64,000 bases of DNA from Marchantia polymorpha subsp. ruderalis (lineage: Eukaryota > Streptophyta > Marchantiopsida > Marchantiales > Marchantiaceae). Of the stretch, positions 43,281-57,510 are shown one piece after another (position 1 is the first letter of the stretch; the number at the start of each line of letters is the position of its first letter). The stretch lies in contig AP031351.1 in assembly GCA_037833965.1 (NCBI GenBank), forward strand, positions 19,046,501 to 19,110,500. Direction: 5' to 3'. The notes below the pieces were generated by a model. It worked only from the letters and a program-made list of their open reading frames with translations, made no database searches and was not told the DNA's origin. The translations under genes and the position numbers were made by a program.

Positions 43281-45444
43281 TCGGCCCTTTATCGTGCCTC
43301 GACAACGGGCGCAATTCCTGTATGGGCCAGAAGTTCGCAGGTTGCAGAGTTCAGGGGGCACAGAGCAGGAGTAGGGTCCGAGGGGGATGCGGTGCGAGAG
43401 TTAGAGGTAGGCAAGATCGTAGAAGCTACACGCACAATTACACTTCTGGCTTGCCGTGCCGCTCTTTCTCGTCACGCTCTCTCGGCCCCTCTTGCCCTCC
43501 CTTGACCTACTACGACGAGTACTCGTCCTTCCGGTACCTACCCGTTGGGTGCGCGAGACTGGCGTAGGCTATGAAGTGATGGGCGATGGGCTGGGGCGGT
43601 CACTAAATCACACTTTCGTCGTTGGTACAATCAATCAATTAATATTGTACCGGGAGCACTGTGTGCAAAATGATAGAAAGGCATTCAGGAGAAAGGCGTC
43701 CCATGTGAGCATTTCATTCTTTCGACCGGCCCGTTCCCTCGTGCATCGAGGGAATTTAAAGATGTGTGTGGGTCGGTCAGGGGCTCAGTCGGCCGGACAG
43801 GCCCGCAGTGCGGCACCCCACTGTCATCGGTCCGTGTGTCAGACTTGCTGACCGCGTCAGATTCTCATGAACAGCATGGCATGGCTGGGTATGGGCTTCT
43901 GTCGTTCGCTGCTCACTGGCCTGGCCCGGTCCCCTTTTATTTCTCTCCCTTCCCTCCCCTTTCATCACATTTTTCTTTTCTCTCCAGCTTTCCGATGTGT
44001 AAAAAGTTGATTTTCTTTGCGTGAGTGCCCTCCTCTCATATTTCCTTGCCTTGTTAGCTGTCCATTACGAAGAATGGTGTTGAAGGGGGGAGTTGGGAGT
44101 TGGTCTCGCAGGTAGCTTGTATACATTCTATCCAAAAGTACATTTCTGGTTCTGACAAGAGAGATGAAGAAGCACTACAAGTACCTAAATTCACCTCCCA
44201 CGGCAGGTGATTCCTAGGCCATGATCTCGGCTAGCAATGCAAGTTCATCATCATTTCTTATTGATCCAAATCTGGACTACTTTAGTCTCGTTTGTGTATG
44301 GAAGTACCAGTTGACCGCGAATGGCCGCAAGTTGGACCAACGTTTAGAGTTGAAATCTCTCGACTCTTGTTCCAGTATATACACATGCTCATCTCGATTA
44401 GCCTAAAAATGTAAAGACAGGATTTGTTGTAGCATTATTTTCTCTTTCTGTGGATATTTTAAAAGAGAACATTTTACTTTGCCTTGCAATGGTGGCTTTT
44501 TACAGACAGGCCATATGTATCAACCCGTGAGAAGGATATGAAAGTTGGTCTGCGGAGATATAAAAAGACATCCAAATTGCTCAATACGTTCACCACAAAG
44601 CAACTAATGGACTTAAATCCAGTATCTAGTCTTGCAAAATTCTCGGTTGTCTGAGTGACTCAAGCGTTTAACCAACTCATCTGATAATATAGTAAATTTT
44701 ACTATTCCACTACTAATTTTTTGTATTCATATTTTACTCACACATTATTTACCTTATCAAAGTTTGATAAGATTTGTACATTTCATATACAAAAAAAAAG
44801 CAATACACACATCGCTTTGACAGGCGATTTTTCACTTTGTTCATTAGTTGTTCATCATTTTAATTTGGACAGCGCAACCAAGTAAAAATGAAAGCTAGTT
44901 TGAGTAACTTATGGTTAAATCAGTTTGTGAAATTCATCATCAGAATATGATACTGCAATTAAATGATGGGATGATTTATACGATGAGTGAAAAAAATTTA
45001 TGCTATAGAGAAAATCTATGATGTTTGATCTCATCTTATTTTTTAAAATTTTCATTTAATGATATTTTCTTCAAAATCAATTCATTTGAACATGGATTAG
45101 CCTACAACAAAAAATGAAGCACACATTACTTCAATATTACTTGAATTTAATATGATTATTTAAATAAAGACTTGATTTTTATATTCAAAAATAATCATAC
45201 AAAAAAATAGTATTATAAATTGGAATTTGTTTTAATCAATATATTTTTAATTTTATTAATTTTTTAAAATAGAATTGAGAGATGTATAAGAAGTTGTAAC
45301 AAAGACAAAATGATTTGCTAACAGTCTTACTCTATGAGATAACTGAAAAATATTTAAAACAAAAAAATGAACAATGATTTAGATTTCAAACTTGTATTTA
45401 CTAAATTTAAAACAACAAAAAATGTACATGATAGATTCAATGTC
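43281..45444. other. Intergenic, no gene recognised
   Basis: 43.3-44.2 kb has normal GC and pyrimidine-rich tracts (43920-44000). From 44.6 kb the DNA becomes strongly AT-rich. ORFs are short and overlap on both strands. Confidence 0.5.
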
Positions 45445-46283
45445 GAGGTATTTACTTGATGGAACCCCATGAGAACCTAAATTGCTTGATACTTCAAATT
45501 TCATTTTACTTGATAGTACCTCATTGACGGCACACGATCGCAAAGTTCTAAAACTTGTTCTTTTACACATGTGATGCAAACTTTAGTGGATTTTAATATA
45601 CCACTCCCCATCCTTGTATCATGGCCTTCATTCTTTTCTCCCTTGTCTAGTTAGCACGTCGCCGTCAGCATAATGCTCAAAAGGTTCCGCTACAGCTCCG
45701 CCGCCTTGTCGCCTAGGAACACCAGCATTCATTCATTGCTCAAATCCGGAATGACCTCGTGGTTCTTAGCCCGACTACTCGTTGAAGGCTTGTTTGATGG
45801 ACCTCTACGCATCATCTTGGCATTGAATTTCACTCTAGATCGGCTAGCAAAAAATTAAATGGTACAACATAGCTCGACGTCGAGCTGACCTAAGTCTCCA
45901 CCATCAACGCTATCATTCTTCCATGTTGCACGGATTTCATCGCCCTCCACATCGCGTAGCAGGCATTCATAGTGACGACAAACGGCTACGGACGACGTGT
46001 GACAACATGTCATGCACTCTCCTCTTGCGTTTTTTCGTTGATTGGAGTCAATGTGATACTGACTGATAGAAAAAACAAACCAAACCAGCTGCTGCTACAT
46101 AGCTTCACTAGAGTCTAACATCGAAAGTCCCGATTGCGACAGAGTTCCAATATCTTCACCATTTGTTGATAATAAAACATGCATGATGTGTAGTGTTGGT
46201 GAGGTTCCATCGGTTTAAACAAAACTTAAAGTGTTGCAATAATCAATTTAGTTTCTGATGAGGTCCCACCCAGTAAAATAATC
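45445..46283 (+). mobile_element. Mutator-type MITE, copy M2 (839 bp, 10-bp TSD)
   Basis: Left end GAGGTATTTACTTGATGGAA, right end (reverse complement) GATTATTTTACTGGGTGGGA. The inverted repeats can be followed for about 80 bp with mismatches (ACCTAAATTG...TTTCATTTTAC against ACTAAATTGAT...GTTTTGTTTAA). The flanking duplication is ATTCAATGTC (45435-45444) and ATTCAATGAC (46284-46293). The terminal design is the same as M1 at 10869, and the interior is different or highly diverged. No transposase. Confidence 0.75.
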
Positions 46284-46811
46284 ATTCAATGACTGAATTT
46301 CAGCACATAAATGTGGTGTTTGGATGTATTTCATCCAAATATTGTGAAATACATATAAAATTTTTTTCAATTGTTTCATTTAATTATCATCAATATAAAT
46401 GTAGAAGCATACATACAATAAATGCATACTTTAGTCGTATGTTTTATGATCAAATAGCTTGAATATTTGACATCAAAAATTTCAAATTTTATTTTGATTC
46501 GATTCACATCTTATGCATGAAATGTCAAATTTTGCAGAGTAAAATGTTAGATCAAAATTACATCATGTTTTATTGCAAGAATATAACACAAAGTGTTTTT
46601 TTATTCAAAAAAATATTTAATATAATATTTTAATTTTAATTTTAATTATGTATTTCAAAAGCTACAATTTAGAATAAAATTATCTTAAAATTGAATAATA
46701 CAATAGTTAAATGACTTTTCTAACGATTGATCTTTGGATTTTATGAAAACATAAAAACAAATAAATGCTAAAAAATGTATTTTAGCATCATAATCTGATT
46801 AGACATAAATA
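46284..46811. other. AT-rich spacer between MITEs M2 and M3
   Basis: About 530 bp of very AT-rich DNA. I see no gene or repeat of the window in it. Confidence 0.5.
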
Positions 46812-47389
46812 GGAATATTTATTTATTAGAACCCCATTGAAAACTAATTGCTTGATGGATCCCATCAAGTTTCATTTCACCCTATGGGATACCATCAACT
46901 GCACACCGTCGCGGAATTCTAAAACGCGTTCTTATATACGACACGCCAAATTTGTGACCATTGGAAGTGTTGGACCAATTTCAGCCAATTTTCTTGCCTT
47001 TGCTGTTGTATTTGCTCTCGAGTAACATCGCGAGTGGTGTGACCTGGTACCTACTAAGAAACACTACGGTGGAGTAAGGCGGGTTGCGACTTAGTGATAT
47101 GGGACGTCATAATTTCCTGTTGCATGGCACGGCTGTGGCGAATTCCAAGGTTTTGTTTCCGTATATGCAAGTACTTCCAATATGCTTGTATGGGTGTTTC
47201 AAATTCATCCAATGTGTCCAAACTCGAGAGTCGAGATAGCTGCAAAGAGTTCCACTTCCTGCATCATTATTGATACTATAGGGTATGCGTGATGTGTACA
47301 GCCAGTGGAGTTTTATTGGGTAAAACAAAATGTAAAGGGTTCCAGCAAGCAATTTAGGTTCTGATGAGGTTCCATCAAGTAAATGCCTC
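46812..47389 (+). mobile_element. Mutator-type MITE, copy M3 (578 bp)
   Basis: Left end GGAATATTTATTTATTAGAA, right end (reverse complement) GAGGCATTTACTTGATGGAA. The inner inverted-repeat block TTGCTTGATGGATCCCATCA on the left faces TTGCTTGCTGGAACCC on the right. Flanks GACATAAATA (46802-46811) and AGCATAAATA (47390-47399) share the last eight bases. It is non-autonomous and shorter than M1 and M2. Confidence 0.7.
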
Positions 47390-50300
47390 AGCATAAATAT
47401 CATATTTGAAAGCAAAAAACAGTAGAATTAGATGTTTTCTTTCAAACTGAAAAATAAATTACTATTTTGTGCTATGTTTTATGAAAAGTAACCATGTTTT
47501 GATATGTAAATTTGAATATTTCACCCCTTTTTTCTTGTTAACAATCTCAAAAAGAAATTATATGAATTATTTTTTAATTGGAAATATTAAATAAGTAACT
47601 TTATATATTTATGCAAGTTTAGATCAATATATTAAATATTATAAAAATATTATTTTGTTTATATATAATATTTATTCCTATATACCTAATTCTATAGGAT
47701 TAATAAAATTTACACATATATCTATACACTCATTTTAATAATATAAGCTTTACTTAACTTAATTTTAAGGAATAAAAATGATTCATAAAAAATTAATTTA
47801 ACTTATTAAAAGAAACTGATCACAATTTGTATCACATTTCTTTATATAATGATATATGCAAGATAGTATTCTAATTTTCTATTCATTTTGAGTCAAAATT
47901 TTGTTTGTAAAAATAATTTAGAAATTTTCATAATAAAAAACTGAATTTCATTCATTGAAGTTGGATATATGATAAAAATATATTTTCAAAAGAAAATATT
48001 AAAACAAAAATTCATCATTATTGATATATAGTTATCAATATCAAATTGTTCAGATGTACATACTATACATAAATTTGGTTTAAGCTTAATATTACATGCT
48101 GATCTACAATTCAACACTTTAAAAATTGATCAAAACGTTTCAGTTTTGACCTATAAACGAATTTTAAAATTATCATTATTTTTACTACAAGATCATGATC
48201 TTGATATGTATTATGTCTATGCAAATCAACTGAATCAAAAATGATTTTATCATCTTGAGTTGGAATCCAACCTAGAGAGACCAAATCAGCAAAAAAAGCA
48301 AGACCGAAAAAATGTTATGTAGAACTAACGTTTTACACCTTTGGTCTTAACTAGAACAATTGAAGTATTTGACGCTTTTCTTTTTTTCTTTTACTCAGTT
48401 AGGAAGTGGTTTAAAATTCATATATATGAATTGAAGAATTATAATTTGCCATATCAAGAAAATGCAGAATATAGAAATAATATTTTTCATCAGATTATGT
48501 CATCTTTCAAAGGTTCAAAATAGCCATCAAATTATTCCAAAATCATAAAGATTGAAATGCATGAATAAATGATGAATTCTTGCATTAGAATATATTTTAA
48601 TACAAATTCACTTTCAAATTTTGTTGAAAATAAAACAAACTATACAGAAGAAAAAAATTATTTTATATTATATACATTATATCAATTTAGCAGTAAGTGT
48701 AGAGTTTGGGCAAAATGTTCAAAGATATTCTATTTATTTTCATACTGATTAATATTGATTCAAAATTCATGTACTTAATATAATGAATCGTTGAAAAAAT
48801 CTGTTTAATTCATAATATTAAATAAAGGGGAAAACATAATAATAAGAGAATATTAAATAAGAGGAAAACATGTAATTTTTTTCTTGGCAAATATATGCTT
48901 GCTTATATAAGCATTGCCATAGGAGAACGCGAATTGGGGATAAGAGCATATTGATCAAAGTACGTTCAGAAAAGAGAAACCAAGATTGAGTTTCATCTTT
49001 GTTCCATCGGTGAAAACCATCTCACCTGCAGAGAAGATGCATAATAATTGAAGATAGAACACGAGTGTACAAATGTGGTCAGTTCAATGCTTGCCGAAGA
49101 GCATAAAAGTAAACATGAGAACGGGATTCTACAGCAATGACAGCATTACTCTGAACGAAGGCTCAGTTTAAGAACGTTTGATCATAAATTGAACTTCAGG
49201 CTCAGGACTGGCCTGGCCTTGAAAGACCTTCATAACCTGACCAAGCAAGCAAGCACCCAGGGAGGAGGAGCATGAGAGTGGTCACTTGAGACGAACACTT
49301 GAGTGTGCATGGATGGAGATCGAGGTTGACTTGATTGTTACATGTGCATCCGGATAGAGTTTGGCAACCAAAGTCATGCCCTGGGCGCTGTAGCTAATCA
49401 GATCCAGGGGGAAGGGAGGGATCGAAGTAGCTGCCTAAAAGGTTCAACAGTCAGATTCTGTATTTCGAAATCCCACCGCAACGGCGGCCACAACTTCCAG
49501 TCTTTCCCTGACAGGAAGTTTTCTTCTCTGGTCAAACGCGTCTGGTCTGGATTATGCGGTTTCCCAGATTGCTCGTCATCCTTTCAAGGCACCCTCCTGC
49601 AATTGACCTATCTGCTCAGATAGCTATCATGGTGAAGTAGATATGATGTGCTGCACAAGAGACTACGCATCTGATTCGCTCGCAATGTTCAGATTGGCTC
49701 GCATTTTCAGACACCATTCAGAGCTTCGATTCAAGGTCAGGTAAACTTGAGAGTCCTTAGGTGAAAGTAAGTTCTTTACCTTTTTTCTGCACCATCTCTT
49801 GTCTCGCCTTCGAGATGCCAGAAGGAAGAGTCGTGAGAGATGGGATAAAACGCTTAGTAGATAGTAGGACTTTCCCATTCACACCACATTGAAGTGGTCG
49901 GGGACCAATTGAGGTTCCTGGAAAGAACTTGGGAAGTTCCCTCCTTGCTCCGAAGATTCCGTAGCTTGGCCGAACGAAACTAGTCAAACCACTCAACTTC
50001 GAAGAAGCGAAGAGCAGCTGCCAAGGAGAATGCTTCTTTCCGCGTCGCAGCAGACCCAATATAGCATGCTCACGATCAAAACGTCAAGGTAAATGTCAAG
50101 TGGAAATTTAAATGGACAACTAGTGAGCCCAAAATGCAGAGTTGAGCAAAGTGCCGCTGCTCTCATGTCTTCAAGCTCCAGCATGTGGCACTCTCCTCCG
50201 AGTCCGCTCCCAAATCATAGTTTCCTTGTCCGCGTACACGTGCACTTTTGCTACTTTTGCCTGCAAGGCAGAAGTTGCAAACCTGGGCCCAAAATTGAGC

Positions 50301-53300
50301 CTCTAGACTGTTAGAAGTTACGGCGGTAGTCACGTTCCTGTAGAAGCGTTGGAGTCTCCTGAGACTGACCAGCACATGGGTCAAACCTAACCTCCTGCTC
50401 AACCCGAAGAAGAACTTTTGCGTGTCTCAATATCTGTTTCTTTGTCTACCAAAAGGAGGGTCTACATGTGTAATCTAGTGCAGTTCTGCAGAGTCTCTGA
50501 AATGGGAACCTGGTTTGCATTACAATAATCTAATTGCTCCCAGATGTTGGTGCAGATGTGTGTCAATTTGGCAGTTGGTACTTGTCGCACATGGTACGAC
50601 ACTCGGAAACTCCACTCTCCGAAATTGATCTCAACGTTTGCAGGGGATTTATAACAGAATATATAGACATGCATATATGTAAAATAATGAGATCTTTGAC
50701 TTGGAAGTGATTGATGATCTTGGAATATGAGGCATCATCACCACAAATTTTCTGATTTCATGGTACATGATGAATGATTTCTTTCCATGCTGTCTTAGCA
50801 TACCTCTTCGGTGACTAAGGAAGACGAAAAATAAAACAGTAAGAGGAAAGGAAATCTCTGAGTCATCTGGATTCTAAAAGCCAGAGGCTGAAAAGGATTA
50901 AAGAAGGGAGAAAGGAAGGGAGCTGGTCACCATCATCTGCTTTATGACCTGGTCACTTATCTTTGAAGCAACTTCTGCTTGGTAGCCTTGACTCCTTGCA
51001 TGCTACCTTTTGATTATGAATCGGACCTACTCCGCGTCGAACCTAGAATTCGGCGCTAACAATGACGACCAAAACATTGACACCATGGCTTGGAGTCAAA
51101 CTATTCTGGTCGAAAGATCTGTAGAGAGATATCTTTTCAGTTCGAAAATTTAGGACAAGGGACATGAAGATACACGATTGATTGCGAAGTGTTTACTTTG
51201 GTCTGTGCACCTAGTCACACACATTTGCTTCGAAACTGCAAAATGATAAGACATGGTTTGTCGAACTTCAGTTCTAGGAGTATATAAGCCAAGTATTTCG
51301 CAACTCAAGATCCAGAACTTAAGCTGTACAGAACGATGATACGCAATTGTCGAAGGAAATTCATGAGAAGCTTCCTCGCACCGTAGTCAAGGACATGAGC
51401 TCGACATTCCCGGCAGCGAGCTGTCTGTGCCCACCTGACTGTCCCATTCCAGCCTCAGGGTATCGACTAACACTCAAGATTACACTATTCTAAGCTATCA
51501 TGCGTGTAGTGCTACACTGCTTTTGCATCCAGCCTTCTTGGCTGCCTGGTCAAAGTTTGACAATCTGTCCATAAATTTTATTTCCCTACTTTCTCTACAC
51601 CCCATTACTGATATACTGTGAACGTATTATGCTTTTATCATATACTTCTTCGGATACTGCCTTCGTGTAAGTTCAAGAGGGAGACCAAGTAATATAGCGA
51701 AAAAGTATGGGAAAAGCCATCAACTTGTACATGGATGAAACCAAATTGGTAAGATGGGATTTCACATAAGTTATGCAGTAGGGTATGTTGAGAAAACGTT
51801 GTCCGTACAGCCTGGTATAACGATTGCCGCTGTACTTAAACCATTGTATATAGTAATCATCTTCCATGGTACAAAACTTGGCCACAATTTGCGTGTATAT
51901 ATATATATATATATATATATATGCATGCGCTGTTGTATGTGTCAGCCTGTATCATTTAGATAACTACTAGATGATAATCGTCTATTCAAAGAGAGCTATA
52001 AGCATGAACACCACTTTAGAACAATAAGTTTTGTTACTGTAAGATACTTAAGTGACACAATGCTGTTATCTTAAAGCTAACAGACGTCTCATCTGTCACC
52101 GCTTTGGCATGTGAGTTTGTTTAGTGTTTTACTTCCTTATCGGGGGCGTTTTAAACCGTTTTTGAGTGTAACGGTACCTCTGAATATGTACTTACTCTAC
52201 TCGGCAGTCTTTGGGAAAGTAGAGCGGGCCCGCATGAGTTTACCACCTTCTTGATCACGTTACATTGGGGTTACAAGATCGATTCAAGATAGTTCAAAAA
52301 TCTTATGGTGAGAGAGTAAAAGTTTTATCGAGGACAGGCGTTTTGTAGTCAACACTCTTTGCGAACATGGTCATTATCTGTTAGGGTCTAAAGCTCTACC
52401 ATCGTGGGTTCCATGGACACTGCAAGCTATAATGGTTGTTATCTGCTGCATCACATGAAAAATGTATCAAACGCAACTGTGGACGGAGGGTAACCTCATT
52501 TATCAGGTTACAATTTCCTTAAATCATTAAGCTTGTCTTAATGGTAGAAGTTTATTGCAGTTGTAGAGGTTGTTCTCAGCAATTTCCAGTTTATAGTTTC
52601 TGGCGAAGAGCAATACCTTTCTTGTGATTCCAATTTTTTTTACTGAAACTCTCATATATATACATATATATACAGAAGTAAAAAAGATTTTATTTTTATG
52701 AGTAAAAAAGATAAAATCTAGTAGGCATGCTTGGACAATGATGTATATGATAGTTGAATGATAGTAAAGAACAGTCTGCTTCTTTGGAATCATCACAGAA
52801 GCAGACAACAGGCAAGGCATTGCATCAGCCTTGAGATGTGTCGAGAGTTGATAGAAGACAAACCCTTTATCCTTGGCTCGGAAATAGTAGAGGACAGCAA
52901 TATGCAAGAAGCATCTACAGAGTGGCAAAGACAGATGAGTGAGGAGTGTAAATCACATAAAGCCAGGGTGTTGTAGAATGTTTGATCCATCAAAGTCAAC
53001 ACAACTGCGAAACATATGAGAAAAACAATCGTACATTGACATATATGAGTACCATTCCCGATTCTATTGACATCGTTCGATTGTTCGCGCCATGAACATT
53101 CATAACAGTAGATCCTGTAATGAAAGGTTCACGTCCAATTGTAGTCACTTGTTGCCGTGAGCGCTGAAAGAGTGTCATTCGTTTACAGTTTCGAAATGAA
53201 AGTTTTCTGCAAGAGTACCTCCTCTACCGATCCTATGTCTGCAGTTAACGTGGTTTCGGGATGACCGGCTGGAAGCAAATTTTGTGAGGTGCAGCCATTA

Positions 53301-53753
53301 AGGTGAATATGAGGTGTCTCGTACATCGCTCTCATAACATGTAAATTGGATCTTAAAGTGGATTGGGAGATCATCTGCGCTGTTAACACATCGCCACAAA
53401 TCCGTTCGCTCACAGCCATGTTACACAGGCGTAATTTACAAAACTAACTGTAAGTGTACATAAACCAAGACAGACTGTACGTAAGTTTTTACTGCTAATT
53501 CTTCCTATATGAATACGCGACACGGCCAGAGAGACAAAGAAAAAGACCTGTTTGGTACCAAAACTCTACGGAATCAATCCCTCGAGAAAAGACGTTCTTC
53601 CTTCGAGCTCCTTTTATTTATCAAAGCTCACCACTTCCTAGAACAAGTGGTGAACCAAAATTGCTGATAATATATTAGAAGCAAGTTTGAGCTTGGATTC
53701 TGCTACATATACGACATTTGATAATGAATTGAACGTCTTTAAGGACGTCAGTT
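47390..53753. other. Intergenic, no gene recognised
   Basis: 47.4-48.9 kb is extremely AT-rich. 48.9-53.7 kb is of normal composition with short ORFs of no recognised family. A TATATAAG box at about 51281, with an open region behind it, could be a promoter of an unseen transcript; this is a guess. Confidence 0.4.
51896..51922. repeat. TA microsatellite
   Basis: Uninterrupted TA dinucleotides for about 27 bp. Confidence 0.9.
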
Positions 53754-56700
53754 TTACAAGTACGCAGTCCCTCGAAAGGCAATCTCGGCTGGTCCCGTCA
53801 TGTAGACATGGTTGTCACTTTCTCTCCACTCAATTTGAAGGGGACCCCCTGGAAGCTCCACCAAACAATCCTGAGGACAAACCGAGCAGAGGAGCTAATT
53901 TCGTCAAGCATGTTTCGAACTTGACCCTGATGGACGGGATTCTTTGTCATGGATGAAAGAACTTCGGAGTTTCAAGGATTCAACCCAGAAACCCAAAATT
54001 GATTCACTAACTCATGAACCTGACATATGTTATTTTTGGACATAGTGACTGCTTTGAGCTTTGATAAATGTTAGTGCATTTCGGACAGATCTATTTGAAT
54101 TGAACCGGCAGAGCAATGTGAAAAAAAGCATACATGAAACATTTTTCAGGTCTTACCCTTTCAGCACGCCCTTCCAATACAGCTGCTACAACTAGGGCGC
54201 AAGCACCTGTTCCACAAGCTAAAGTAGGACCTGCCAAAACAAGCTGTTCATTAGAAAGGGCCGGTATCCTCTTCGCTAAGTAGCGTCACCAATCACATCC
54301 AGTACAGAAAGTTCATTGGGAATCATAGATGACAAAATGCTCTCACATTCTAATCAGAACGCATGTGCTTAAATGACCTTGCATATTTATCTCCATTCTG
54401 TATGTTCATACAAACATTTTTGCTTTACAAATCAAAGTTGAAAGAAAGAAACAGTTATACCCGTAAGATAAAGAGCGATAGAAACTAAGGGTCAACGTTT
54501 CGTCCTAACCTCAGAAGCATAGACAGTGCACAGTAGTACTCACCGAGAACGTCAGGATTATATCTGAGAACATACGGTATTATACAAACACATATCTTGC
54601 TAAACAAATTCCAGTCGAGCACAATAGCCAAGTACGAGAGGAAGATGTCTCACCTGCACCTCTCTCCCAGACACGCATTCGCAAATGCGATGGCGACAGC
54701 ACTTGAACAAATTCTGGAAAAATTCACCCACTAAATGTTAAGATGGAAATTTCAAATCATCGTGAGAGTATCCATGCCCAGCTTATTTTTCTCTCTTGCA
54801 TAACCCTTACTAGCGTCTTCCACACGCCTTACATGTTCCGTATCAGACGATGTCTGATGTTAAAGAAATTACATGTATGACAGCACATGAGAATATACCG
54901 AATGAAGCCGTTTAACATGGTCGAGTGCCTACAAATGCAGAAGTCAATAAACTCGGCCTTGTTGATAGGAGATGTGCGTTAGTTGCGTGCGCAATTAAGC
55001 GCACAGAATATAGCACATAGGGAATCAACAAGGCCATCCACTCAAACGAGTAACGTTCTAAATAGGGATTTAAAACGCTCTGTCACGAACCTGTGTTGGT
55101 CTTCGCTGGAAAAACCTCGTTTTTCTCGAAAAGGGGACCAATCTCAGCTAGGGGTAGAGAGTAAACGTCCTGAAAGTTCAAATACATCTGTCAAAGTTTC
55201 AGAACGCAGTTTCTACCTCAAGCCTGTGCCCTGGACAGAAGACCGCATTTTACTTTTATTAACAACATGGCTACTATAAAGCATACATAGCTTAAACAGC
55301 TGCGATATTCAGTTCAGAGCCTACCTTCATCTTTACAGAAGAGGTTCCTCAAGTGAGCATGACAGGTATACAGACAATCAAAACTACAAAAATCAAGCAA
55401 AGTTATTTTCAGGCGTAAGTGATCGTCAGGAAGATAGGGTGGAGAAGTTGACCTCATTGGCGTCTAGAAGTGCAACACAGTGAGGATTTCCCATACTGAC
55501 ACAAGTGACATTCCAAGACCTCCCTGCCACAACCAACGGAGCCTTGACAACCGCCCCGTCTTGAGTAGGTTCAAGCGTTGTTGGTATCTTTTTCGCTTCT
55601 AATATAGGGGTCCCCATGTCCACACATATCTGGTATCGAGGACAAATTTCAAGAAGACTTTAATATCGTATGGCATCCAAGCTCACGTTAATAAATCAAC
55701 CAGAGATAGCAAAAGCAGAAACATCGTGTCGACAAGCCCAGTCAACAGATCTTAGTTATGACCTGCTGATATCGAAGTACCTCGCCTCAGAAACTTCTAA
55801 AAAAGAAACTGGCGGAGACAAAAGGAAAGGTTCACTAAATTCATGTGACCTACAGGACTTGAACGTGCTAAAAAAATGTCACCTGTCCATCGTCCATCAG
55901 TTTGGGAACAATTAATCCAGCGAGGGTATCTATTTTGTAGCTGCAAACACAATTCACAACCACAGTGAGTGACCCTGATTTGCTACCCATCTGGCTTTGT
56001 ATATGTGAGAATGTCTACTCGACGGTTACAAAAGGATCTTACCACTCTAGAGCAAGTTCGATGATGCTCGTCGACCAATTAATCGCTTGCATTCATCCAA
56101 CTGGGAACTAGACAAATTTACCTCCTCGACTCGGTGATGCCCTCGAGCTCAGCGACAAATTTCGCCATACACCGAATTCCATTTCCGCACATCTGCACTA
56201 TGAGCCATGCTTAGCGTTGTTTCGTATGAACAACAAGTATGTTGAAAGGGATTTGAGGAATTACAGAAACAAATACCTCGGGTTCACTCCCGTCGGAGTT
56301 GTAAATGCGCATTGTATAATCACTGCCATTGATACCAGGCAAAACGAAGATAACTCCATCTGCTCCAACCCCGAAATTCCGATCACATAACTTGGCAGCT
56401 GCCTCTGGTGAGATACACGGAGTTGAGGATTTCCTGTTGTCCACCTGCAATCAGGTAAGAGAAAACGTCAAGCGGTCCAATAGGCATAGAACACCCACAG
56501 GCAAATGAACGTCGACTTGGGCCAGGAATCACTTCTAAAAAATAATTGATTACTCCTCCAGAGTCGAAACAGAGGAATCGAGAAGTCGCATTGTGGCAGT
56601 TCAGAACTTTCCACATACATGGATAGAAAGTTACGTACCAGAATAAAGTCGTTCCCTAGGCCATGATACTTGACGAACTGCAGCGAGCTCTGCAGTAGAG

Positions 56701-57510
56701 TACATCTCGATATGAGTACATTTGGAATTTAAGAGCAAACCGATAGAATGAAATTGCGAAAAGCATAGTCAGACGACAAAACGATATTATATTAGCTGCT
56801 ACATGTTTACTACAAGTTTCAGTCTCATATCCTATTCCATTCGCAATTCAGCACGGCTTAAAATAGACTTGATCACTTTGTTTGTCTTAAGTTTGTACGC
56901 TGAACAACCACCAGACTGACTCTACTAAGAGAACAAGTCGAAGTTCTCGTCTGGTCATTAAATGCAGGCAACAAGAAGACCTGTAGTCTGAAAAATTCAT
57001 CGTCTGGCTTCGCCCTAATGGAATCACAAGAATAAAAGATTGGACGGAGGCACTTTCAATTCAACTTGAGCTGATACACCAAGTACCGTCTTCCATGAAG
57101 AGCAAAAATGCACAGAAAATGAAGGGCCAGTATTGGAGCAGTATTCAATGCGAAATAAACTCATCGCAAAAAAAGGAAGAGTAGAGCCAAGACACAAGTA
57201 ACCTGAGCGGAATCAACACATTGCAGCCTAAGCAATGCCAAAGGCCATCACCACTCACCTCACCGACATCGGCTTTAGAAGCAATCTTGGTTTCCACGCC
57301 CACAGACATGGCCTGAGCTCTCACATTGCCGAAAGCATCACAACGGGTCCTCCTCAGAAGGGGCAAATTCGATTTGTGACGACATAGACCAAGATCAGTC
57401 CTCAAACCTCCGTTATTCAAAGCACGACAATCTCCCCTGCTGGGCAGCGGAGCTAGAGCAGCAGTCGCTCGCGAGCACGAAAGAGCAGAAGAATGCACCA
57501 GACTCGCCAT
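53754..57510 (-). CDS. DAPF: Diaminopimelate epimerase, plastid, 10 exons (368 aa)
   Basis: Converts LL- to meso-diaminopimelate, the step before lysine in plants, in the plastid. Exons (minus): 57510-57259, 56689-56639, 56444-56277, 56192-56122, 55940-55883, 55629-55453, 55169-55091, 54713-54654, 54230-54157, 53870-53754; all introns GT-AG and the 1107-bp frame closes with TAA. Residues 1 to about 60 resemble a transit peptide (Ser/Arg/Ala-rich). [10 protein letters not shown] opens the enzyme. The two catalytic cysteines are Cys159 in MCGNGIRC and Cys311 in [14 protein letters not shown] and [10 protein letters not shown] are also present. Length is close to the Arabidopsis enzyme (about 360). 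The start at 57510 (MASLVHSS) is chosen over ATG 57534. It looks intact. Confidence 0.95.

Noticed and set aside
49340-50100. Possible organelle-derived insertion, by composition and ORF feel
   Set aside because: I could not recognise any organelle gene in it; composition alone is not enough.
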